From Sparus aurata (lineage: Eukaryota > Chordata > Actinopteri > Spariformes > Sparidae), in assembly GCF_900880675.1 (NCBI RefSeq), contig NC_044196.1, positions 6,733,557 through 6,797,556 on the forward strand: 64,000 nucleotides of DNA, read 5' to 3'. Both the position numbers and the translations under genes were made by a program. Numbering within the stretch: position 1 is the first letter of the stretch; each line of letters begins with the position of its first letter. The notes under the pieces are model-generated. The model did no database searches. It had not been told where the DNA came from and worked only from the letters and a program-made list of their open reading frames with translations. Below are positions 1 through 10,400 of the stretch, in pieces.

Positions 1-128
1 CGGAGTGTGGCAGCTGTGACACCGATTCTCCTGCGCCATGCCCGGACCCACATAAAGATGCCCTCCACATGTGACGAGGTCCGCCAGGTCCACCAAGGGT
101 TCCACGCAGTGGCTGGGATCCCCCGGGT

Positions 129-413
129 GTGGTGGATGGCACCCTCATTCCAATCCACAATCCCTCCCTGGTGGATCCGTGCTCGATCGGCAGAAAGCAC
201 TACGCGGCCATCAACACCCAGGTGGTGGTGGACCACAATGGCCTCATCACTGACATCATCGCCAGGTGGCCAGGAGGCACACACGACAGCTTCATGTGGG
301 CCAACTCAGCTGTGGGGCAGAAGGCTGGCAGAGGAGAGTTTGGTAGGAGCAATGAAGGGAGATTGATTAATGAAATCGAACGGGATACATTGCGTAATGC
401 AGATAAAAAATAG
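129..413 (+). pseudogene. Harbinger transposase (HARBI1-like) fragment, DDE core
   Basis: The frame reads VDGTLIPI, then GRKHYAAINTQVVVD and IIARWPGGTHDSFMW. These match the HARBI1/Harbinger DDE core, in which the Asp of VDGT and the Asp of THDS are two of the three catalytic acidic residues. The open frame starts inside the domain; upstream sequence (from base 1) resembles the preceding part but in other frames, so a frameshift is likely. After GEFG the homology stops, so the third catalytic residue and the C-terminal part are missing. A GT follows directly, so an intron donor or an internal deletion could explain the end. Domain family is confident; activity is not expected. Confidence 0.75.
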
Positions 414-942
414 AAATGCCCCGCACCTGAATCCTGGGGAAGGATGATTGGAACCGAGATGAAGGGACGGTTGAACTGCACCTCGGCAAGCGCCAGCTGT
501 CTCCGGTGCAGCTCCAACCTCTCCTGCTTTATCCGGACCATCTCTTCCTGCAGGGCAGTTTGTCGTTCGAGTTGGCCCTCTATCCCCCGCAGCCCCACCA
601 GCTTCTCCCTCTCCAGGCGCACCAGCGTCTCGCTGCAGGTGCAGGTCGTTATTGCGGGCCGCCCTGTTAAGCCTCCCCGCATGCGGACACCAGGCCCTGC
701 TGGTTGGCACACAGGGACAGGGCACGGTTGTGGGGGTCGATCTCTCCTGGGGGCATGCACGTCCCTGCTCCGCTCCCAGATGGCTCCTCTTCATCCTCAC
801 TTTCTGAGAGCCCCTCGTCCCCCTGAACATCGATGCCCCCACTAATGCCTTCAGAGGCCGTCTTCCCGATCATAGAGAGGACTTTCTCCTCGTCGGGAGT
901 GAGGGTCGTCCCACCCGGTGCTCCACGGGGGTATATATGCAC
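360..942 (-). pseudogene. Harbinger accessory Myb/SANT-like (NAIF1-type) protein, C-terminal part
   Basis: On the minus strand two frames together make the tail of a Harbinger Myb-like protein. The first (942 to 667) is acidic and serine-rich (GGIDVQGDEGLSESEDEEE). The second, from about 660 downward, has a charged helical region (ETLVRLEREKLVGLRG, then EEMVRIKQERLELHRRQLAL). In autonomous Harbinger elements this protein binds the element and helps import the transposase. The N-terminal Myb/SANT domain would lie right of 942 and is not seen. The join between the frames requires a frameshift near 670. It converges with the transposase fragment. Confidence 0.5.
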
Positions 943-962
943 TAATGGGCTTGATTACTGCT

Positions 963-1003
963 TGGATACACACACACACACACACACACCCACACACACA
1001 CAC
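963..1003. repeat. (CA)n microsatellite
   Basis: A run of CA dinucleotides with one CCCA interruption, inside the Harbinger element. Confidence 0.9.
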
Positions 1004-1549
1004 GATACATGCGTGGCCTAATTGCACCGGTGTGGGGGGACCACGGGGCGCTGTGTGTGACTTATGCGCTGATAAAAAGGTGGGTGATCGATTTGCCTGG
1101 CATCGATTGATTCAGTTCCAGCACCACCGCGCTGGACAGCTTCCACTAAGAACTTCTTAAGAAGCTTCTTTGGCTTGATCTTAAGGTTCTCCTAAGAAGG
1201 CAGTTAAGAACGCGTCTGGGAAACACCCGTATCTTAGCGCTCCTTCTTAGCCGAACCCTTCTTAAGAGCCTTCTTAAGTCCTTAAGAACGATCGAATCTG
1301 GGAAAACGCGGCCATTATCAAGTTTAACACTGGGTTGGTGCTTTATACTGACACATGCTCATAATGTAACTATCAACAAGCTGTAGCTTATGTATACATT
1401 TCAAAATGAGACAAAAGCTATCTATTATTGAAATATCAGTTTTAACAATGTTTCCATGGTATTTGAAATTATGAAACCTGGGTTAGTATTCATTATACTA
1501 TAAATGAATCATACTGCATATCACTGAAAATGACAGTAGTGGGACTTAC

Positions 1550-2081
1550 GTTTCCATTTATATGTGGCACAAACAGCAAGAATAAAACTAAAAGCCCATT
1601 CAGCCGAGACAACAATCGACCACATGTGTTGAGACAGTGTGAAAATGAATTGAACCAAATCAGCTGAAATGAAAAGACAAATAAAAATTCAGTAGTAACA
1701 CCTTTTCAATGATAAACAGTGTCATCTGTTACGGAGAAATATGCTTTGATTTTTAGGCAGTTATAAAATTACACTTTCTGGAAACCACAATACAAAATGA
1801 TGATGCAAAAATGATGCTATCGCCGGAGCTTCACAACTACAAAAATCATCATCGTTATCTATAAATCTATATATAAAAAGTTGGCTTAAAATTCATAGAT
1901 AACATGTTACATATTATTATAGTATATATTACTATTATAGTAAACATTACGGAAAAACCAAAGTGTTTGAGTTACCTCCACAAGTGTGTATTGATATAAT
2001 CAAGAATATTGTGTCAAGGTCGAGGGCTGTGAAAGCAGGTTTAAAGAACAGTCTGTCCTTCTGGTTCTGCTTTGTGTATTA
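1550..2081 (-). pseudogene. Module A: leader-like exon and TM exon of a butyrophilin-tail gene, broken
   Basis: The TM exon (1663-1550, phase 1 on both sides) reads DLVQFIFTLSQHMWSIVV and later AFSFILAVCATYKWK, then GTAAGT. It is nearly identical to the module B TM exon at 11399-11286. The preceding exon (2081-1976) matches the B leader exon at 11808-11703 in length and sequence. Here, however, the ATG is AAG and the exon opens with TAA in the phase that would continue from upstream. No start is therefore available. The coiled-coil exon expected next, to the left, is cut off by the Harbinger element at 1314. I regard this half of module A as a pseudogene. Confidence 0.6.
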
Positions 2082-3593
2082 CTGTAAAATGGAAAAAACA
2101 AAACAAGCTGTATCCTGAAAAAAGTAAAAAAGGCAGATCAAATGTTTGATAACAGTGATATCCCTATTGGCTTCAGCAATCTGTCAGTGGTTATTATTAT
2201 CTTTCTTTGTCTGGTCCAGTTCCAAGTGTTTAATAATTTTTCCGATGTGTCTAATGTCATCTCTCTCACTGTTGTTACCTTCTCTACTGCCTGAAGCTTC
2301 TGCTTGTTGATTTCCTTCTCCCTCTTCAACTCATCCAGTCTCTGTTTCAGTGAATCTCTCTGGTTCTCCAGTTCAGTCTTCATCAGTGTGGTAACCTTAT
2401 CTTCCCAGTGTTTGTCTTTGTTCAGCAACTCCTTTTGAAGCTGTGTGTTTTTCTTCACCAACTCTTCTTTCTCTTCTTATGTGGAGAAACACAACAGACA
2501 CAAATGTCAGTTTACTTTGAACAACATGTAAATCATTTCACATTTAGTTATAATACATTTGGTTTGAGTCATTAGCTGTAGGATAAATTCACAATTTCCT
2601 GGGAAACATTACTTTCAATAATGTCATCCATGGTGTCATCTATCTGGTCCTTCTGGTTCTGCTTTGTTGAATTCTAAAAATTGAAATAAACCAGCTGTAA
2701 TTCCCAGAAAGAAAAAAACAGGGAGATCTGGGAGATTTATTTTCACTCAATAAAGCAGTTAAAACAAAATTTATAAAGCAACTAAAATAATTTAAATAGA
2801 ACAATTGAATATTAATTATTTTTCAAAAGGTAAAAAAGTTCAATCCCGAGATTTGTCAAATCAGGGGTTTGTAAGATTGTAGAAACCATCAAGCGCAGTT
2901 CAGAAGTATGAAATATCCAACCTAAAATATTTCCCCTCCCATCAGGTCTACATCTAAACCCTTCCTCCATAACACATATGTGCACTGCTTGACCACACTG
3001 ACACAGACAACCCTGTAGCTGTCGCTGGTCAGCTGGGAAATATAACAGCTATAATAAAGACATGATTTAATAACTGACAATTATCGCAGTCATATAAACA
3101 CAAGCAAAATAGCCGTCACGAACGTACCTCAGTCTCAAAATGCTACTCAGCGAGACAGTTATTCCCTTCATCTGTAGGTGTGTGTTTTGTGCTACTGAGC
3201 TGGCTACTGATCAATCACGTTGCTGCTGGAGTGACTCTGTTCTTTGGCTCATGTGTTATTTGCTGTGTGCTACTGAGTTAGCTGCTGGACGACAGGTGAG
3301 GAGGTTGCCTGGATGTGCTTATGAGGGGCTTACAACAGCCACAGACTGTAATTTATTACTCAGTGTTTATTACAGACTGTTTGATTTATTGAGTGCTCTC
3401 GTTATGTTAAGAGATCAACTACATATATGACAAAAAATGTTTCCAGAATAACTTACCAACTCATGCTCTAATTGACATTATTATGTTGAATTCACTATAC
3501 GGAACACATATATGATAGGAAATATGCACAAAAACTAAAACCAATGTCATGATGCAAAGTACTTTGACTGGAGTGAGTTTGTCAGTCCTACAA

Positions 3594-4320
3594 CAGGGTG
3601 TCCGCTCGTCCTTAAAAAGTCTTAAAGTCTTAAATTCATGTATCTAAAATTAAGGCCTTAAAAAGTCTTAACTATGTCCATATTTTGCACATAGGTCTTA
3701 AATTACATTTAGTTAGGTCTTAAATATGTACGTCATTTACTGCTTCCATCGTCACCTTTTGTTTTTTTGTTTTTGTTTCGGGGAAATGTGTTGGTGAGAT
3801 TCACAGTCAGCTCCGTGCGTTGTACTTCTGTCTGAAGTATCCTGGAACATAAGTGGCATTTTACCAACAGCCCGGTCGGAATTTATCGCCGCACACTTCA
3901 CCAGTTCCGGAAAGACTTCGACTGCGGAATCTGCTACATACATGAGAAAGTTTAAATTCAACAAGTGTCGGCTTGAACATCCAGAATTCAGTTGGTTAAA
4001 AGCTGTAGAACAATGAATCTAAAGCGCAGTGTGTGTGCTTTGCCAGAGGACCCTCAACTTGGGCAAACTCGGTGTGAAAGCGCTGGTGTGACACACAAAA
4101 TCGGGAAAACACCAGTTAGCTTCTAAAAGATTCTATGAGAGTCATGCCATCACACACTCCTGTGCGCCTTTGTCACCGGTTCCCGGTCCCAAGTTGTCCA
4201 GTTCTGCTCCACTCGAACTTTGCGCCACCTGTGCTGTCTCACAGTCGAGCGACATTCAAACCATCTTCGGCTCAACCCCGATGCTGAAAGTGGAGGTGCT
4301 TTGGCTTTTGAACACTGTGT
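3594..4320 (+). mobile_element. hAT-like transposon remnant with BED-finger transposase N-terminus
   Basis: Module A and module B align up to about 3593 and 12828, then A carries foreign DNA starting CAGGGTGTCC, a typical hAT end. Between 3940 and 4140 the plus strand encodes MRKFKFNKCRLEHPEF and, in another frame, LGKLGVKALV-stop-HTKSGKHQLASKRFYE. This is the N-terminal BED-type zinc-finger region of hAT transposases. Stops and a frameshift break it. The right boundary is uncertain because the sequence runs into a microsatellite. Confidence 0.55.
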
Positions 4321-4393
4321 GTGAGTGTGTACAGTTTTAAAAAAAAGTGTGCGTGTATGTGTGTGTGTGTGTTTGTGTGTACGCATATATATA

Positions 4394-4430
<37 letters not shown>

Positions 4431-4493
4431 TGTATGTATATATATATAGAGATATATATACTGTATATATATATAGAGATATAGATATATATT

Positions 4494-4533
<40 letters not shown>

Positions 4534-4542
4534 TATATATAG

Positions 4543-4592
<50 letters not shown>
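4320..4592. repeat. (TG)n/(TA)n compound microsatellite
   Basis: About 60 bp of TG-rich repeat followed by about 200 bp of TA-rich repeat. The open frames here (YIYIYI on both strands) are repeat artefacts. Confidence 0.95.
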
Positions 4593-4593
<1 letters not shown>

Positions 4594-5376
4594 ATAGATA
4601 TATTTAAGAAGAGTTACATTCATATGCAACTGTCTCTCATCCTGAAATGAACTACTGTTTGGTTTTAACACATAATAAGGCACATTCGTACTGAAAATCT
4701 ACAAAATGTTCATTGCAAAGTTATATTGTCTTTCCCTGTTTCAGTTTCTGCCTAGTCTGTGCAACATTCAGTCTTACCTTTTGAAATGTTGGTTCGAGTT
4801 GCACTGTCAAGATCTCAGTGTCCTTAATTTGTGTGTCAGTGATGTGTTTGTGTTTCTGATTCTTTCTCTTTGTCCTGTGACTTGATCGTGTCCTCGACCA
4901 TTTTCTCATCTTTTTGGAATCATAAAAACACAGCAGCACAACTAAAAGCAGTGAATCATTATATGGCCAAGGATAAAAAGATAGTAGCAAGTAAGTTGTT
5001 CACCTGTAATACAAATAAAAAACAGAACAATACTGCAAGATTTATATCTACAAACAGTTTTGTAGGGCTACAATTTTTTTAATGAATATCGTCATACTAG
5101 CATGATCATCAAGAGCCACTACTTACATTTCCACATGGGTAAGACAAGGACAAGAGCCGCCAGGAAGATGGAACACTTCATGATGACACAGGAGGTAGGA
5201 CTGGATAACACAGAGTCAGCAAACAGCACGGCTTTCAGAGTCACTTCATATGAACAAAACAGTTATGCTGAAATCCAGGTATGACTGATTTTTTTTTTTG
5301 TTGCAGTTCTGTATGTTGTACAACTTAAGTAGAATAAGCAGTTTAATATAACTGAATTATTGAAAAGCGTACGTAC

Positions 5377-5540
5377 CTGCAGTTTGTGTCAAAGTGGCCT
5401 CCTGTCAGAGAAGCATGCAGTAACCTGCTGATCAAAGTCCTCCAATAAGAGAAGTCGTACTCTGATCCTGTTCATCTGTTATCACTAAGGTGTGTTCTCT
5501 TTTTGATTTTCCTGCCCGCATGCTGTAGCTTTAACACACT
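5377..5540 (-). promoter_or_regulatory. Module A noncoding first exon and promoter block
   Basis: A block conserved in modules A to C (5377-5640, 14012-14260, 18623-18880) ends in the donor CTGCAG|GTACGTAC on the minus strand. It contains no long ORF and lies upstream of the leader exon, so it is read as a 5' UTR exon with its promoter. More diverged versions stand right of 21388 (module D) and near 24740-24830 (module E). The transcription start cannot be fixed by eye. Confidence 0.45.
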
Positions 5541-5947
5541 GTATGTGAAGACTTTTAATAAAACAAACTGTAAATCACACATTACTCTAGTTTATCTTCT
5601 CCCTATTTACTCCCTGTCACTTTAAGGACTGATTTAAAAATGTTACTTGTGACGATGCATGATCAAAAATGGGGTGTGCCCTTGTTTTATTTAGTATTTT
5701 ATAACTTCAGATTTAACTTCACAGTATAGTTAACTTCATTGTGACATGTACACTTGTACTTATGCCTCACCTTAGTGGTTTTTCCTCCTGTAAAGCACTG
5801 TAGGTTTTTTTTAAACGTCAGCTATTTTGTAAAAAAAAAAAAAGGTTTCCTTAAGCACTGCGGTTGCCTCCTTGACAGATAACAATTAATAGCATTGTGG
5901 TAAATTGGGATTAATGTTTATAAAATCCAACAGGGATACATTGTTCA

Positions 5948-6694
5948 CAGGGGTACAGATCCGATGTCAGGATTGGGGGGGGCGCACAAAAGTGATTTTT
6001 TTTTTTTTTTGCCCGTATGCGACTCATACCATGCCACTATAAATCACAACTTCGTAGAGGCTCGCCATATCAGTCAAAAAGTACAGCACAGGGAATCATT
6101 TATTGTGTGTAACTTTCTTGTTTATTTGTCCTAAACAGCCAACAGCGCGTATCACTGCTTACTTGACTGTTCAGTAAATCATAATTTTAAGTGTCTGTAA
6201 TGTCTACTCATGTTCTTATCTTTCTCCTCCCTCCAACCCTCCCAGATCCCCAATTCTTCTCACCATCTTCCACTTCCCCCAGTGTATGGGACTGCTTCAT
6301 GCATGATTAATTGATATTGATGAATATCAAAATATGAAGCCATAACCAAGTTGTGTAAACTAACTGATCATGTTTTTACAATGCCAGTTATGCTGGTAAA
6401 CAGTTCTAAAAAAAAAACACAGTTCTCAGAGCACAATATGTAAGATATAAGATAATGTAATAAACTGCCCATTCATTTGCATTGTAGTGGAGGAGACCAG
6501 AGATGGAATGTGGAGTCAGAAATATATCTGGCAAACATTATTTGTTCCACCATTTCAATTATTTCTTTTTAGATGTGAATCTAAAATGTGAAGAATGTGA
6601 AGTCTGAAAATACATTTGTTCAATTTTGAATAATTTAGGGTATTTCTATTGGGGGGGGCGTGTCTCCCCGTCCCCCCCAGGATCTGCACCCATG
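5948..6694. mobile_element. Non-autonomous hAT-like element (747 bp)
   Basis: The ends are CAGGGGTACAGATCC and, inverted, CATGGGTGCAGATCC (two mismatches in 15). Flanking 8-mers ATTGTTCA (5940-5947) and ATTGTTGA (6695-6702) look like a diverged 8-bp target duplication. Module C lacks this insert at the matching place (about 15810). No transposase frame is visible. G-rich runs sit just inside both ends. Confidence 0.65.
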
Positions 6695-6731
6695 ATTGTT
6701 GAAAAAAAACTCTCACAAAATTGAATACAAT

Positions 6732-6737
6732 TTTATT
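6732..6737 (-). promoter_or_regulatory. Poly(A) signal of the module B gene
   Basis: AATAAA on the minus strand, about 730 bp past the stop of the giant coiled-coil exon. Counterparts stand at 15863-15868, 19216-19221 and 23436-23441 in the other modules. Confidence 0.5.
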
Positions 6738-7469
6738 TAGCTTTTATCACGTCAACAAAAGTCAAGTAATTTTGGACAAAAACCATGACATCACAAACAC
6801 ATGATACTCACATCACAGAGCAGTGCATCTATATGTTTCACACCTGTTAAAAGATATGTTTAAAGATATTCTAAATCTCATCATAAATCTTGTACATGTT
6901 TTGAAATACTGTCTGCACACAGTTTAATTAAATCTAGTGGTTCTTATCACACCATCATAAATGCTGACCTTGCTGTCATTTAGCTGCACCTAGTAATAAT
7001 GAATCTTCATTTAACACTGCAGTCTGGTTAAAAATTTCAAATTATGCTTCATATGTTTTGGGGGTTTTTTGTCAAGAGTCTCAGCAAGCATTCAGTAATT
7101 CATCTGTAGTTTGATATTTATTCCAGACACCAGTGAAATGTTTGTGATGTTGTTTCACATGTTGGTCATTTTGGTGACTGCTTGCTCTGATTGTGTTGAT
7201 ATTTGCATCTGTTTGTCTAATATAAAGAGATTAGAACATCACTCTGTCTGTTACAGATTCTCCATGTTGTCCAGCAATTTCTCCCTGTCAAGTATCTGTT
7301 TCTCCAATTTTTCTCATCTCAATCTCATCCAGTTTCCACTGAGCCTGTAAGAGGTTTTCCTATTCTCTTTATAATTCCTCCGGTTTGTCAAACATCTTTT
7401 GTTATTTCCCTCTCCACTGACTGAAGCTTTCTCTTTCCTCTCTCTCTCTCATTTTCATCAAGTTGTTCC

Positions 7470-10400
7470 CTAAGTCTGTGTCTCTGTTTCTCCTGTACGT
7501 CTTTCTGTTTCTCCATTCTTCCTTCTGTTTCTCCTGCTTTTCCCTCTTTTTCTCCAGTTCTTCCCTCTGTTTCTTCTGTTCTTCCCTCTGTTTCTCCAGT
7601 TCTTCCCTCTGTTTCTCCTGTGCGTCCTTCTGTTTCTCTGTTCTTTGCCCTGTTCATCCAGTTCTTCGCTATGGTTCTCCAGTTCTTCCCTCTGTTTCTT
7701 CTTTTCCCCCTCCTGTTTCTCCAATTGTTCCCTCTGTTTCTCCAGTTCTTCGTTCAGTTTCTCCAGATTTTCACTCTGTTTCTCCTGTATGTCCTTCTGT
7801 TTCTCAACTTCTTTCCTCTGTTGTTCCCTCTGTTTCTCCAGTTCTTCCCTCTGTTTCTCCAGTTCTCTGCTAGGTTTCTCCAGTTCTTCGCTCTGTTTCT
7901 CCAGTTCTTCACTCGGTTTCTCCAGTTCTTCACTCGGTTTCTCCAGTTCTTCGCTCAGTTTCTCCAGATTTTCACTCGGTTTCTCAAGATCTTCGCTCGG
8001 TTTCTCAAGATCTTCGCTCGGTTTCTCCTGTATGTCCTTCTGTTTCTCCAGTTCTTCCCACTGGTTCTCCTGTTCTCCCCTCTGTTTCTCCAGTTCTTCC
8101 CTCTGTTTCTCCAGTTCTCTGCTAGGTTTCTCCAGTTCTTCGCTCTGTTTCTCCAGTTCTTCACTCGGTTTCTCCAGTTCTTCGCTCAGTTTCTCCAGAT
8201 TTTCACTCGGTTTCTCAAGATCTTCGCTCGGTTTCTCCTGTATGTCCTTCTGTTTCTCCAGTTCTTCCCACTGGTTCTCCAGTTCTTCGCTCTGTTTCTC
8301 CAGTTGTTCCCTCTGTTTCTCCTGTTCTTCACTCTGTTTCTCCAGTTCTTCGCTCAGTTTCTCCAGATTTTCACTCTGTTTCTCCTGTATGTCCTTCTGT
8401 TTCTCAACTTCTTTCCTCTGTTGTTCCCTCTGTTTCTCCAGTTCTTCCCTCTGTTTCTCCAGTTCTCTGCTAGGTTTCTCCAGTTCTTCGCTCTGTTTCT
8501 CCAGTTCTTCACTCGGTTTCTCCAGTTCTTCGCTCAGTTTCTCCAGATTTTCACTCGGTTTCTCAAGATCTTCGCTCGGTTTCTCAAGATCTTCGCTCGG
8601 TTTCTCCTGTATGTCCTTCTGTTTCTCCAGTTCTTCCCACTGGTTCTCCTGTTCTCCCCTCTGTTTCTCCAGTTCTTCCCTCTGTTTCTCCAGTTCTCTG
8701 CTAGGTTTCTCCAGTTCTTCGCTCTGTTTCTCCAGTTCTTCACTCGGTTTCTCCAGTTCTTCGCTCAGTTTCTCCAGATTTTCACTCGGTTTCTCAAGAT
8801 CTTCGCTCGGTTTCTCCTGTATGTCCTTCTGTTTCTCCAGTTCTTCCCACTGGTTCTCCAGTTCTTCGCTCTGTTTCTCCAGTTGTTCCCTCTGTTTCTC
8901 CTGTTCTTCACTCTGTTTCTCCAGTTCTTCGCTCAGTTTCTCCAGATTTTCACTCGGTTTCTCCTGTATGTCCTTCTGTTTCTCAACTTCTTTCCTCTGT
9001 TGTTCCCTCTGTTTCTCCAGTTCCTCCCTCTGTTTCTCCAGTTCTTCACTCTGTTTCTCCAGTTCTTCGCTCAGTTTCTCCAGATTTTCACTCGGTTTCT
9101 CCTGTATGTCCTTCTGTTTCTCAACTTCTTTCCTCTGTTGTTCCCTCTGTTTCTCCAGTTCCTCCCTCGGTTTCTCCAGATCTTTGCTCGGTTTCTCCAG
9201 TTGTTCCCTCTGTTTCTCCTCTTCTTCATTTGGTTTCTCCAGTTTTTTACTCGGTGTCCCCAGTTCTTTGCTCAGTTTCTCCAGATTTTCACTCGGTTTC
9301 TCCTGTATGTCCTTCTGTTTCTCAACTTCTTTCCTCTGTTGTTCCCTCTGTTTCTCCAGTTCTTCCCTCCGTTTCTCCTGTTCTTCACTCGGTTTCTCCA
9401 GTTCCTCACTCGGTTTCTCCTGTTCTTCACTCGGTTTCTCCTGTTCTTCACTCGGTTTCTCCTGTTCTTCCTTCAGTTTCTCCAATTCTTCACTCTGTTT
9501 CTCCAGTTCTTCCCTCTTTTTCTCCTGTTCTTTGCTTGGTTTCTCCAGATCTTCGCTCAGTTTCTCAAGATCTTCGCTCGGTTTATCCTGTATGTCCTTC
9601 TGTTTCTCCAGTTCTTCCCTCTGGTTTTTCAGTTCTTCGCTTGGTTTCTCCAGTTCTCCCCTCTGTTTCTCCAGTTCTTCCCTCTGGTTCTCCAGTTCTC
9701 TGCTAGGTTTCTCCAGTTCTTCACTCTGTTTCTCCAGTTCTTCACTCTGGTTTATCAGTTCTTCGCTCGGTTTCTCCAGTTCTTCCCTCTGGTTCTCCTG
9801 TTCTTTGCTTGGTTTCTCCAGATCTTCACTTGGTTTCTCCTGTTTGTCCTTCTGCTTCTCCAGTTCTTCACTCGGTTTCTCCAGTTCTTCACTCTGTTTC
9901 TCCAGTTCTTCACTCTGGTTCATCAGTTCTTCGCTCAGTTTCTCCAGTTCTTCCCTCTGGTTCTCCTGTTCTTTGCTTGGTTTCTCCAGATCTTCACTCG
10001 GTTTCTCCTGTTTGTCCTTCTGCTTCTCCAGTTCTTCACTCGGTTTCTCCTGTTCTTCACTCTGTTTCACCAGTTCTTCCCTCTTTTTCTCCTGTTCTTT
10101 GCTTGGTTTCTCCAGATCTTCACTCGGTTTCTCCTGTTTGTCCTTCTGTTTCTCCAGTTCTTCACTCGGTTTCTCCTGTTCTTCACTCTGTTTCTCCTGT
10201 TCTTCCTTCAGTTTCTCCAATTCTTCACTCTGTTTCTCCAGTTCTTTCCTCTTTTTCTCCTGTTCTTTGCTTGGTTTCTCCAGATCTTCGCTCAGTTTCT
10301 CAAGATCTTCGCTCAGTTCATCCTGTATGTCCTTCTGTTTCTCCAGTTCTTCCCTCTGGTTTTTCAGTTCTTCGCTTGGTTTCTCCAGTTCTCCCCTCTG

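Larger units (their letters stand above)
1..1314. mobile_element. Harbinger/PIF-type DNA transposon, right-hand part
   Basis: The left end lies outside the window. The right end is placed by comparison with module B: sequence from about 1315 onward matches 11045 onward, while everything to the left does not. The bases TTA at 1315-1317 are present in both copies, as expected for the 3-bp target of this superfamily. The element carries a transposase fragment on the plus strand and a Myb/SANT-type accessory fragment on the minus strand, the two-gene convergent layout known for Harbinger. A subterminal block at 1140-1310 is rich in the palindromic word CTTAAGAA. Both genes look damaged, so the copy is probably dead. 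Confidence 0.75.
2138..5181 (-). pseudogene. Module A: signal-anchor plus coiled-coil gene with a frameshift
   Basis: Exons on the minus strand: 5181-5127 (hydrophobic leader MKCSIFLAALVLVLPMWK, then GTAAGT), 4909-4778 (coiled coil), 2673-2613 (NSTKQNQKDQIDDTM) and 2475-2138 (KNTQLQKELLNKDKHWEDK, ELKREKEINKQKLQAVEKV, stop at 2138). Acceptors, donors and phases fit together. The 4909-4778 exon is 132 nt against 134 nt in module B, a net loss of 2 nt that puts TGA into the frame, so the full chain is not open. The last exon carries a reduced version of the shared tail motif (NKQKLQAVE). Introns contain a hAT fragment (3594 to about 4320) and a large TA repeat. A noncoding first exon ends at 5377 (CTGCAG then GTACGT). 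Confidence 0.5.

Noticed and set aside
4150..4683. Open frames rich in YIYIYI on both strands, also at 48052-48570
   Set aside because: Translated TA microsatellites.
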